Positions 1 through 8,049 of a stretch of DNA of 35,515 nucleotides are shown here, piece after piece. The position numbers and the translations under genes were made by a program. A model generated the notes under the pieces. It had not been told where the DNA came from. It ran no database searches and was given only the letters and a program-made list of their open reading frames with translations. Where the stretch lies: contig CANPZM010000015.1 in the NCBI GenBank assembly GCA_947589065.1, positions 1 to 35,515 of the forward strand, in the 5' to 3' direction. This stretch comes from an uncultured Clostridia bacterium. GTDB lineage: Bacteria > Bacillota > Clostridia > TANB77 > CAG-508. Position 1 is the stretch's first letter. The number at the start of each line of letters is the position of its first letter.

Positions 1-68
1 CTTTTAGGCGCTGGCAATGTTATAAGCCCTTTTAGGGCAAGTTCAAACCACGCGTTTTACACGTGGTT
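1..68. other. GC-richer left edge with two stem-loops, unlike the adjoining gene
   Basis: Two perfect inverted repeats lie close together: GCCC (26-29) with GGGC (35-38), and AACCACG (46-52) with CGTGGTT (62-68). The stretch is visibly richer in G and C than the rest of the window. In the frame of the following DUF2207 gene it has stops at 5-7 and 23-25 and does not look like DUF2207 protein. Recognisable DUF2207 sequence begins right after the second stem. It could be a structured RNA or repeat, or a mis-joined contig end. Confidence 0.4.
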
Positions 69-1690
69 ATGATTTTAATCTCATAGGAAATGAATGGGAT
101 ACAAGTATAAGCGGATTCACATTTAACATAACAATGCCAAAAGATTTTGATAAATCAACATTAGGATTTACAACAGGAGTTAAAGGAAGTAATGCTTATC
201 CAAGTGATTTAGAATATGTCGTAGAAGGTAACAAAATCATAGGAACTTTAAAAAGCACTTTAAAAGCAGGAGAAGGGTTAACAATTAGACTTACATTACC
301 AGACGGATATTTTGTAGGTGCAAGTTTAAACTTTGATATATACACAATATGTGTAATAGCTTTTTGCATTATAAGTATTTTAATAACATTTCTAATATGG
401 CAAAAATATGGGAAAAATGAAGAAGTAATAGAAACAGTTGAATTCTATCCTCCGGAAGGACTAAATTCAGCAGAAGTAGGCTTTTTATATAAAGGAAATG
501 CAGATATAAAAAGTATAATTTCTTTACTAATTTATTTAGCAAATAAGGGATATATAAAAATTGAAGAAACTGATCAAAAGAGATTATTTTCAAAATCAAA
601 AGTAGTTAAAATAATTAAACTTAAGGAATATGATGGAGATAATGAATGTGAAAAAATATTCTTTAATGGTTTATTTGATAAATTAAGACCAAAAGGAACT
701 TTAATTAAAGCAAGTAAAATTCAAAGGTCTGAACAAAGAAAATGGAATAAGATTTCTTGGAAAGATGCCAAAAAAAGAGCAGAAATTGAAGCAAAAATTG
801 AAGAAAGTAAAGATTACGTAACATTTAGAGATTTATATTTTGAATTTTGTAGAACAATTGGAATAATTGGTTTTAGATTTAATAATAAATATAATAAAGA
901 ACAAATATTAGAACCAATGTCTTTAGGAAAATGCATATATTTTATTTTTATTATTATTGCAATATTTATCTTAATAACAGTTAAACCAGTTAATGAATTA
1001 TATGGTGGCATAACAGTACCATTAACATTACTGTTATCTGGAATTAGTTATACGGTATTATTTAATATGATAGATGAAAAAAATTCAATAATAGCAATAA
1101 TATTTAAATTAGTATGTTTAGGATTTATAGGAAAATTTTGGGTAAATAATTTATTTTCATCTTTAACATATTATCCTATATACTTAATAACATACATAAT
1201 AGGAATTGTATGTATAATAGTATTAGTATTCTTTATAAAAATAATGCGTAAGAGAACACCGTATGGAAATAAAATGTATGGAAAAATAAAAGGATTTAAA
1301 AGATTTTTAGAAACTGCCGAAAAGGAACAACTTGAAGATTTAGTTGAACAGAATCCTGAATATTTTTACAATATATTGCCATATACTTATGCTCTAGGAG
1401 TATCAAAAAAATGGATGAAGCAATTTGAAACAATTGCTTTAAAAGGACCTGGTTGGTATTCTAGCAGTACAGAATTCAATGTAAGAACATTTAATAACTT
1501 TATAAATAGTACAATGAGATCTGCAACAAATGCAATGACATCAGGTAATTCATCAGGCAGCAGTAGTACATCAGGAGATTCATCTGGAGGAGCTTCATCT
1601 GGAGGTGGCGTATCAGGAGGAGGCTCTGGCCGGAGGCGGTGGAGGTTCATGGTAAAAACTTCTTTTACAAATGAATTAAGCATTAGCTGA
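68..1690 (+). CDS. DUF2207 family membrane protein, 5'-truncated, frameshifted near its 3' end
   Basis: This is the C-terminal part of a DUF2207 predicted membrane protein. The ATG at 134 is internal: family-like sequence (NLIGNEWDTSI) already runs from about base 70, and the N-terminal ectodomain is missing. Numbering from 134, a membrane helix spans about 67-89, followed by the cytoplasmic EFYPPEGLNSAEVGFLY motif (103-119), further helixes between about 265 and 378, and a block also present in the paralogue at 12425 (RTPYG, FLETAEKEQLEDLV, YNILPYTYALGVSKKW). The end is Ser/Gly-rich. As read, the tail leaves frame after GGGSGR and stops at 1690. Removing one C of the CC at 1630-1631 restores GGGGGSW and a stop at 1653-1655, the usual ending of the family. 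The molecular function of DUF2207 is unknown to me. Confidence 0.8.
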   Translation, partial: YDFNLIGNEWDTSISGFTFNITMPKDFDKSTLGFTTGVKGSNAYPSDLEYVVEGNKIIGTLKSTLKAGEGLTIRLTLPDGYFVGASLNFDIYTICVIAFCIISILITFLIWQKYGKNEEVIETVEFYPPEGLNSAEVGFLYKGNADIKSIISLLIYLANKGYIKIEETDQKRLFSKSKVVKIIKLKEYDGDNECEKIFFNGLFDKLRPKGTLIKASKIQRSEQRKWNKISWKDAKKRAEIEAKIEESKDYVTFRDLYFEFCRTIGIIGFRFNNKYNKEQILEPMSLGKCIYFIFIIIAIFILITVKPVNELYGGITVPLTLLLSGISYTVLFNMIDEKNSIIAIIFKLVCLGFIGKFWVNNLFSSLTYYPIYLITYIIGIVCIIVLVFFIKIMRKRTPYGNKMYGKIKGFKRFLETAEKEQLEDLVEQNPEYFYNILPYTYALGVSKKWMKQFETIALKGPGWYSSSTEFNVRTFNNFINSTMRSATNAMTSGNSSGSSSTSGDSSGGASSGGGVSGGGSGRRRWRFMVKTSFTNELSIS

Positions 1691-1740
1691 AGCTATAAGT
1701 ACGTTATATAAAAAATCCTTACAATTAAAATGCAAAATAA

Positions 1741-1788
1741 AAAGTAAGAAAAAGATAATAAAATATTTATCTTAATCTTACTTTTTTT
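1741..1788. terminator. Bidirectional terminator between convergent genes
   Basis: Interrupted stem: GTAAGA and AAGATAA pair with TTATCTT and TCTTAC, flanked by an A run on the left and seven Ts (1782-1788) on the right. It sits between the DUF2207 gene (plus) and the DUF4832-type gene (minus) and can serve both. Confidence 0.7.
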
Positions 1789-1930
1789 ATATTATAGAAA
1801 AGTTCTCTGAGCTTCAATAATATAAAGCATTCCACAGAAAAATTGTTATACAATTTTTCGCGGACAAACAAAGACACGGACTTTAAATATCATAAATAGC
1901 GAAAATGTTAATAATGTCCGCTTTTGTTCT
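1788..1930 (-). repeat. Dispersed structured element, copy A
   Basis: Read on the minus strand, this begins directly after the stop codon of the gene at 1930-3931. It matches copy C (27914-28058) over its whole length with scattered substitutions. The outer stem is GCGGAC (minus strand of 1916-1921) with GTCCGT (minus strand of 1876-1881), where one G-U pair replaces G-C. It also has the AAAAATTGT/ACAATTTTT hairpin and ends in the TATAATATA palindrome arm at 1788-1797. Confidence 0.8.
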
Positions 1931-3931
1931 TATAACTTTTTGAAGAAGTATATTGTAGGTACTGACAATAAGATTATAAAAAATATTAAAATTTTTTCTT
2001 CTAGCAAAACGCCAGCATAAGGAATTTTTTCAGAACTTACCGTATTGTCAGAATTATTTGTTATATTTGTAGTAGAACTGGTATTCTTATTAACATTATT
2101 TTTTTCATTAATACTATTTTGAGCATTATTAGTATCTAAATTATTATTAGTATTTTGATTTGCAGTAGGATTTTCTACTTTTGGTTCATCATCATTATTT
2201 TGATTGTTATTAGAAAAACTACCGTTTGAATCTTTATCATCATTATTTTCTAAATTATTGTCTGGTTCTTGAACTTCTGGCTTAATTTCTTCTGGCTCTT
2301 GAGTTTTAGGTTTATTTATCTCAGGTTCTTGAGCTTCTGGTTTATTTACTTCAGGCTCTTTAGTATCACTACTTTGATTATCATTTGGATTATCATCTGT
2401 TGGATTATTTACATCCTGATTATCGTCATTTTTATTGTCATCAGGTTCTTGAGGAGATGGAGGATTTTCTTCAATTATTTTTTTATAGTCAAATTGTCCA
2501 ACAAAATTTGCACCTAAAGTTTCATCCCAAATATTATTATTTGCTATACGAATACATTGATAATTATTATCATTTAAATAATCACCATATTTTGAAATTC
2601 TTAAATATGCTTTATATTCAGTTTCTTCAAAATCATCTGGCACAGTAATTGTCATGTTCAAATTTGTTATACTTCTAGTATTCCATGTAGTAGGATCTAA
2701 GTCAGTTACAAGTTCTAACATTTTAGAATCGCTTTCTAATATAACAGATACTTTCTTACTATTTACTAAATTTGCAAATCCAACATTTTCTATATCTAAT
2801 GTGATTTTTATTTTATTATTTTCTACCATACTAATATTAGAGTTTCTTAAAACAAATCTATATCCCATATGATTTGCTATATACAAATATCCATCTTTTC
2901 CTTTATAAAGTTCATCATCACCATTATATATTTCATCTTTCCAGGCATTAATAACATCATCATCATATTCAGAATTAAGATATGTAGTATGAGTTCTAAA
3001 AGCTTCTTTTGACATATATTCAGCAGAATTCAATTTATCATTTTCTTCATTTCCACGAGTTGCTACAATTTCACCACCATATAAAGTATGAAGAGCTTGA
3101 TTTTCAAGCCAAGAAACTTCAATTTCCCTATTTTCAAAAGTTCCTAAATCACTGTGAGAACCAAGATATCCATCATTAAAAAGGCCAACTCTATATTCTT
3201 TAGTTCCTTTAACAGTAATATTTCCATTTAATTTTGCTCTATCAATTCCAGCAAAATCTACATAATATTTTGGTTGTCTAACTCCAATTTTTATATCTTC
3301 CGGAGTATTGGCAAGCATCAGATTTAAAGCTTTAGTTACATTTGCCGGTGTACAAATATCACTTGAATGCATTTCACCCCAAGGTCCAAAAAATCCAAGT
3401 TCAACATAAGAAATTACATCTTTATTTTCAGTAAGAATAGGGCAAATTTGTTCAATATGTCTTAATATCATATCAAGAGAAGGTTCTAAATTTTCATCAC
3501 CATTAAAATCATCATATGCAAATCTAACAATTGCAGTTGCGCCATTTTTCTTAATTTTTTTCAAGATAGTGCCAAACATATTTAACATATCTTCTGAAAA
3601 TTCTAAATCCTTATTTCCATTTACTTTACCAGAAAATGCACTAATTCCTAGTCTTAAATGAAGTAAATTTCCTTCAAGTCTATAATTTTCAGGTTCTTCA
3701 TTTCCTAAAACTTTAAAATTATAACGAAGATGTGTATAAAATCCTCTTTCCGGATTATCAAAAGTATCTAAAGTTTCATTATAATCTATTTGCTGATTAA
3801 CAGTTTTTAAATTAGCTGTATCATTTGAATCAATTGAATTTGAAAGATTTACAGCATTACTACAATTTAAAGCAAAAATAAAAGATAAGATAATTAGTAA
3901 TAATATTGTAAATATTAAATATTTTTCTCAT
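1930..3931 (-). CDS. Secreted DUF4874/DUF4832-type surface protein with C-terminal anchor (frameshift in signal peptide)
   Basis: Probably a cell-surface, glycoside-hydrolase-like protein of unknown substrate. The reading frame extends well upstream of the ATG at 3588: it is open to base 3927 and encodes DNPERGFYTHLRY and other N-terminal features of the DUF4874 family, followed by a DUF4832-like region (VELGFFGPWGEMHSSD; GIDRAKLNG). The end is a long Asn/Asp/Pro/Glu-rich linker with KPE/QEPE repeats, then IPYAG, a hydrophobic helix and KKL, resembling a sortase-type sorting signal with Ala for Thr. The likely start is the ATG at 3931, with AAGGTGG five bases upstream and a good promoter. That ATG is one base out of frame. 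A run of five Ts (3922-3926) read as four would join it to a normal signal peptide (EKYLIFTILLLIILSFIFA). This is either a sequence error or a real slip-prone run. Confidence 0.75.
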
Positions 3932-3954
3932 TTTTTACCACCTTACAAAGCAAT

Positions 3955-3983
3955 ATTATAACAAATTATTCAGTAATAACCAA
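3955..3983 (-). promoter_or_regulatory. Sigma-A-type promoter for the DUF4832-type gene
   Basis: On the minus strand TTGGTT (3983-3978) is followed after 17 bases by a perfect TATAAT (3960-3955), 24 bases before the proposed ATG at 3931. A weaker divergent promoter (TTGACG at 3987-3992) for the gene at 4105 may lie back to back with it. Confidence 0.65.
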
Positions 3984-4104
3984 TGTTTGACGATTTTCAA
4001 AAGGTTAAATACTAAAATATATAATACAAATAAAAATAAATATGATAGAATAAATAAAAGTATATAAACATATGAAAAATTTATAAGTAGGAGAATTAAT
4101 AAAA

Positions 4105-4665
4105 ATGGACTTATTAAAAAAAGTAATAACAAGTTTACCAATTATTTTAATATTCCTATACTTTATCCCAATTGTAGGAATACTACTAATTTTATTAAAA
4201 TTTTTTACGGCAAGTCGTAGAAGAGTAAATATAACATTAGGCTTAATATTATTATTCGCTATAATTATTTTAATTCCAAAGATAATAGGTATCCTAGGAA
4301 TAAGCTATACAACTGTACCAAAATTTAATGAATTTATAACATCAGAATTGTATAATACTCAAATTATTAACTATAGCAAACTTTTAATAGGAACAGCAAT
4401 AATATACTATATTATATCTTTAATTTTCTACCATATAGGCAATAATGCAATTTCTGCACTAAAGAATTATATAAATAGAATAGAAAAAAGAGATGCAGAA
4501 ATTTCTCAAAAAAATGATTTAGAAATAAAATTAAAACAAGAAAAAGCTAAAAATACAACTGTTGTGCATTGTCCATATTGTGGCAATAACAACATTCTAA
4601 CAGAGAAAACTGGTAGATGTAAATTTTGCAGAAGAGAACTTATAAACGAAAATTATAAAGACTAA
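4105..4665 (+). CDS. Small membrane protein with C-terminal zinc ribbon
   Basis: A 186-residue protein of unknown function. Hydrophobic helixes lie at about 9-32, 42-64 and 92-111. A charged, probably coiled-coil stretch follows (118-150), then a CxxC-x12-CxxC zinc ribbon with Cys at 156, 159, 172 and 175 (CPYCG...CKFC). The start has TAGGAGAAT nine bases upstream, after a spacer shared with the divergent surface-protein gene. The layout (membrane part plus cytoplasmic zinc ribbon) is common among unassigned Firmicute proteins. It is separated from the next gene by about 140 bp containing a promoter, so it is probably transcribed alone. Confidence 0.75.
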   Translation: MDLLKKVITSLPIILIFLYFIPIVGILLILLKFFTASRRRVNITLGLILLFAIIILIPKIIGILGISYTTVPKFNEFITSELYNTQIINYSKLLIGTAIIYYIISLIFYHIGNNAISALKNYINRIEKRDAEISQKNDLEIKLKQEKAKNTTVVHCPYCGNNNILTEKTGRCKFCRRELINENYKD

Positions 4666-4749
4666 AAAAGTAGTTATTAGTCCTATATTAATAGATAAAA
4701 TACATATTAATTAAAATAAGAAATAAAACTGAAATATATATTTTATTAA

Positions 4750-4778
4750 TTGATTTTTTTAATTATTATCTATACAAT
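4750..4778 (+). promoter_or_regulatory. Promoter for the 4807-7739 gene pair
   Basis: TTGATT (4750-4755), 17-base spacer, TACAAT (4773-4778), followed by a strong AAGGGGGG ribosome site ahead of the ATG at 4807. Confidence 0.6.
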
Positions 4779-4806
4779 TAATTTATCATAAAAGGGGGGA
4801 AGAAAA

Positions 4807-6714
4807 ATGTCAAAAAAAATATTATATTCTTTACTATTCTTATTGGGATTTTTAATTATAAATAGTAAATTTTCAATGGCTGCATCTCCAGTAACATATT
4901 ATTTAGCAAATTCAATTAAAATTGAAAATGAGAATATTGAATTTGTTTCAGATGAAATAACAATTGATACAACAAATTCAAAAGTAAATAATACACTATT
5001 ATTAAAAAATAATTCTAATGAAGAAGCTATTATCAATGTAAATATTCCTTTAGAAATTAAAGACTTATCAATTTATGTAAAAAACTTAAACATAAAAATA
5101 AATAATACAAATGTTAAATATATTAAAAATGATAATGGTGAATATATTGTAAAAACAAAAGTACCAGCTAATTCAGGTAAAAAAATAGAAATAGAATATA
5201 TTACAAATAATGATTTAAATAATGCAAAAACAATTAAATATAATTTTGATAATCTAAAAAATAAAAAAGTAGACAAGCTTAAAGTTAATATAAAAATTGA
5301 TGAAAAAACAATCCCTTTAGTTCAAAAGATATATCCAGGACATTATACTTTTAATAATAACATTATATCTGTTGAATACTATAATTATAAAGTAAATTCA
5401 TTAACTAAAGAAGTTATATTAACCAAAGAAACTTTTAATAATTTACTATATGGTAGAGAAATATCATTAACGACTAAAGAAAAAGATATTATAGAAAAAT
5501 GGTCTAAAGAGAAAAATTTTGATTATGAAAAATTATATAATGAAGAATTAGATTTTGTTGAAACTCATAATAATTATTATAAAAATATAATTGACTATTT
5601 GAGTGCAAAAAATAATATAACTGAAGATGCATACTCTTTCGACTTAATTTCAAGTGATTTAATATATGAAATTTTTTCTGAAAAAATCATTCAAAAAGAA
5701 TTAGAAAAAGAAGAAGAGAATGAATGGACTTCTAGTGACTTTTTACATCAAAATAAAATATGTATAGATTATGTTGAAACAGAACAAGACAAAGATCTTT
5801 ATGTATTAATGAACACAAATTTATATGATGGAGGAGGACCTGGAACATATATATATAAAGAAATTTTAACACCAGAAAGAAAAATATTGCAAAGTTTAGT
5901 ATATGGAAACATGGACAGAAATGGGGCAAAAGTTATATTTATTAACCAAGGTATTAACGGAGAATGTCTTGGTGCAACAGATGCAGAAAAAATAGAATAT
6001 ATAAATTCCATAAATGCAGATATGTATATACGAGTAGAATTATATAGTGGAGATGGAGATATTGAAGTAGGTTATTATGATGACAATAATAGTGAAATAG
6101 TAAAAGAATTTTTATTAACTAAATATGATAGAAAACTAATGAGTAAAGAAGATTTTGAAATATACTCTAAAAACGATCCAACAGATTATCCATATTCAAG
6201 TTATGAAGATTATACAAAAAATTACCTTAAAGATTATTATAAAGAAGCTATAATTAAATTGGATAATTCTGAAATTTCTAATAAAAGTGAAATACCAACT
6301 GTTGTACAGTTTGTGGGTAGTATAGAAAAGAAAAATAATAAATATGTAATAGAAGAATTATCTGACTATGGAAATGTATTTTCAAGCTATAGAGGATTAA
6401 TAACTTGTCCAATTGTATTAGAAACGTCTCAAGCAAAAAAAATGCTAAAAGATAATAAGGAAAAAAATGCAAATATAAAAAAAGAAATAGAAAATAATAT
6501 ATCATCATTAGAAATTCAAGAAAATGAATCACAAATTCAGGAAGAAATTTCAGATATTTCAGATGAAATAATTATTGAAAAAACAGATAACAATATATTT
6601 TTTAGCTTGAATAAACAAAACATTATGATATTAGCTACAATTGCCACCTTAATTATCATAAGCTTGTTAGTACTAATTATAATAAATGTAAAATCAAAAA
6701 ATAAAGGAGAATAA
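4807..6714 (+). CDS. Exported protein anchored by a C-terminal helix, unknown family
   Basis: A 635-residue protein I do not recognise at family level. It has an N-terminal signal peptide (about 1-25, ending SMAA), a predicted beta-rich ectodomain rich in Asn, Lys and Ile, and a single C-terminal membrane helix (about 604-627) ending in a short basic tail. The middle (about 315-430) contains Gly- and Asp-rich stretches (NLYDGGGPGTY; SGDGDIEVGYYDD). The N-terminal 150 residues, with Asn-rich strands after the signal peptide, recall proteins such as DUF4424, but this is only an impression. The strong ribosome site AAGGGGGG lies a few bases before the ATG. The next gene starts two bases after its stop, so the two are translationally coupled and may act together at the cell surface. 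Confidence 0.75.
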   Translation: MSKKILYSLLFLLGFLIINSKFSMAASPVTYYLANSIKIENENIEFVSDEITIDTTNSKVNNTLLLKNNSNEEAIINVNIPLEIKDLSIYVKNLNIKINNTNVKYIKNDNGEYIVKTKVPANSGKKIEIEYITNNDLNNAKTIKYNFDNLKNKKVDKLKVNIKIDEKTIPLVQKIYPGHYTFNNNIISVEYYNYKVNSLTKEVILTKETFNNLLYGREISLTTKEKDIIEKWSKEKNFDYEKLYNEELDFVETHNNYYKNIIDYLSAKNNITEDAYSFDLISSDLIYEIFSEKIIQKELEKEEENEWTSSDFLHQNKICIDYVETEQDKDLYVLMNTNLYDGGGPGTYIYKEILTPERKILQSLVYGNMDRNGAKVIFINQGINGECLGATDAEKIEYINSINADMYIRVELYSGDGDIEVGYYDDNNSEIVKEFLLTKYDRKLMSKEDFEIYSKNDPTDYPYSSYEDYTKNYLKDYYKEAIIKLDNSEISNKSEIPTVVQFVGSIEKKNNKYVIEELSDYGNVFSSYRGLITCPIVLETSQAKKMLKDNKEKNANIKKEIENNISSLEIQENESQIQEEISDISDEIIIEKTDNNIFFSLNKQNIMILATIATLIIISLLVLIIINVKSKNKGE

Positions 6715-6716
6715 AT

Positions 6717-7739
6717 ATGGAAAACAAGAAAAAAACAAATTTATTAAATATAATCTTAATTATTTTTATAATAGCCTTATTAATAAGTGCAATATGCTAT
6801 TTTATTTATATACAAGTCAAAAAAAATGATAGCACCAATACAGCTAATACCGAAACAACAAATACAGAGAATGCAGAACTAACAAATACAGAAAATAATG
6901 AAACAGAAGTGGCTGAAACAACAAAAAGCAAAAATCTAACATTTACAAAAGAAGAATATCCCAAAGTCGATGGAGCAACAGCAATGTTGCCTATGTCAAT
7001 TGAAATTGCTAAATCAGTAATTGGATTATCTGATTCAGAAGCAGAAAGTTTTATCTTTCATAACACAACATCAAAGGCATATGAAAATTTAATAAACAAA
7101 AAAGCTGATTTAATTTTTGTATCTGAACCTTCAGATGACATTTTAAATAAGGCAAAAGAAAAAGGTGTTGAATTCGAAATGGTTGGAATAGGAAGAGATG
7201 GTTTTGTATTTGTTGTAAATAAAGAAAATCCAGTCAATTCTTTAACAATTGAACAAATACAAAATATATATACAGGTAAAATAACAAATTGGTCAGAAGT
7301 TGGTGGAGAAGATACAGATATAGTAGCATACCAAAGAGAACCAAATTCTGGAAGTCAAAATCTTATGGAAAAAATGGTTATGAAAGATCTTAAAATGATG
7401 ACTGCTCCAAAAGATTTGGAAATTGATGAAATGGCTGGTTTAATTGATAGTATAGCATCAAAAGAATATAGTAATTCAAAACAAGCTTTAGGATATTCAA
7501 TATATTTATATGCTAAAGAACAATATGTTAGAGATAATATTAAGTTTTTATCTATAAATGATGTATATCCAACAGATGAAACCATTGCAAATGGGACATA
7601 TCCATTATCAAAAGTAGTATATGCAATTTATAGAAAAGATGAACCAGAAGATAGTAATGTAAGAAAACTTGTAAATTGGCTTCTTACAGATGAAGGACAA
7701 AATGTAGTTGAAGCAGGAGGATATACAAAAATTAAATAA
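6717..7739 (+). CDS. Membrane-anchored PstS-like substrate-binding protein
   Basis: A 340-residue periplasmic-binding-protein-like domain of the PstS (phosphate-binding) type, held by an N-terminal membrane helix (about 9-31) rather than a lipobox Cys. A Thr/Asn/Glu-rich linker (about 36-75) is followed by the binding domain. Recognisable PstS-type sequence: YPKVDGATAMLPMS, the IYTGKITNWSEVGG motif, and NSGSQN in the anion-loop position. It ends with VNWLLTDEGQNVVEAGGY, also typical of the family. No pstCAB transporter genes are adjacent, so phosphate uptake is not supported by context; a sensory or sequestering role with the upstream exported protein is possible. The ATG is two bases after the upstream stop, and AAAGGAGAA in the end of that gene is the ribosome site. 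Confidence 0.8.
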   Translation: MENKKKTNLLNIILIIFIIALLISAICYFIYIQVKKNDSTNTANTETTNTENAELTNTENNETEVAETTKSKNLTFTKEEYPKVDGATAMLPMSIEIAKSVIGLSDSEAESFIFHNTTSKAYENLINKKADLIFVSEPSDDILNKAKEKGVEFEMVGIGRDGFVFVVNKENPVNSLTIEQIQNIYTGKITNWSEVGGEDTDIVAYQREPNSGSQNLMEKMVMKDLKMMTAPKDLEIDEMAGLIDSIASKEYSNSKQALGYSIYLYAKEQYVRDNIKFLSINDVYPTDETIANGTYPLSKVVYAIYRKDEPEDSNVRKLVNWLLTDEGQNVVEAGGYTKIK

Positions 7740-7751
7740 AATAAAAATAAA

Positions 7752-7825
7752 GAACAAAAGCGGACATTATTAACATTTTCGCTATTTATAACATTTTAAA
7801 GTTCGCGTCTTTGTTCGTCGGGGAA
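7752..7825 (+). repeat. Dispersed structured element, copy B (5' half only)
   Basis: Starts 13 bases after the stop of the PstS-like gene. It is identical to copy C through GCGGAC (7760-7765) and the 35-base loop. The closing arm is GTTCGC (7801-7806) instead of GTCCGC, a change that keeps the stem as G-U in RNA of this strand. The AAAAATTGT hairpin and the palindromic end are absent, so it is truncated or diverged after about 7820. Confidence 0.8.
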
Positions 7826-7835
7826 ATATGAAAAA

Positions 7836-7861
7836 AATAGTAAAAACTATTGATTTTTTTA
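7836..7861 (+). terminator. Short terminator after the PstS-like gene
   Basis: AATAGT (7836-7841), four-base loop, ACTATT (7846-7851), then GA and seven Ts. The stem is only six A/T-rich pairs, so it is weak by itself. It overlaps the -35 region of the carAB promoter. Confidence 0.45.
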
Positions 7862-7879
7862 TTTAATATTTATTATAAT
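7850..7879 (+). promoter_or_regulatory. Promoter of the carAB leader
   Basis: TTGATT (7850-7855), 18-base spacer, perfect TATAAT (7874-7879). The predicted start near 7886 leaves about 165 bases of leader before carA. Confidence 0.6.
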
Positions 7880-7908
7880 AGAAAAAATGCAAAAAAGGAG
7901 TTATAAAA

Positions 7909-7986
7909 ATGAAAAGCAAACTAGAAAAACTTAATTCAATATCATTAATATCTATTCTTTTTCTAGTTATTTCATTTATATTTTAA
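7909..7986 (+). CDS. 25-residue leader peptide upstream of carAB
   Basis: A short ORF with a strong AAAAGGAG ribosome site eight bases before its ATG. The peptide starts MKSKLEKLNS and ends in the hydrophobic run LISILFLVISFIF. The stop codon's last base is the first base of a terminator stem. The second half of the ORF is very U-rich. There is no run of Arg codons, so simple arginine attenuation is not indicated. The arrangement resembles the E. coli pyrBI leader, where a ribosome close behind RNA polymerase blocks the terminator when UTP is short. A small membrane peptide with its own terminator is the alternative. Confidence 0.55.
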   Translation: MKSKLEKLNSISLISILFLVISFIF

Positions 7987-8018
7987 ATAAGGACTATTTT
8001 TAGTTCCTTATTTTTTTT
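7986..8018 (+). terminator. Attenuator-like terminator ahead of carA
   Basis: AATAAGGACTA (7986-7996) pairs with TAGTTCCTTATT (8001-8012), with one bulged base, a TTTT loop and eight Ts at 8011-8018. It lies between the leader ORF and carA, with no promoter visible after it, so carAB transcription probably has to read through it. Confidence 0.7.
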
Positions 8019-8049
8019 GCGTAAAAAGAAAGGAAAGGTAAAAAATACC

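Noticed and set aside
26-68. Two neighbouring hairpins as a CRISPR repeat or tracrRNA
   Set aside because: There is only one unit, no spacers, no cas gene and no T-run. The likeness is only general.
1387-1683. Pro/Asp-rich minus-strand frame opposite the Gly tail
   Set aside because: It is the complement of Gly/Ser repeat codons of the real gene, with no ribosome site or family likeness.
8017-8049. TTG start of carA at 8017
   Set aside because: It begins in the terminator T-run without a ribosome site. The ATG at 8050 follows AAAGGAAAGG and matches CarA N-termini.
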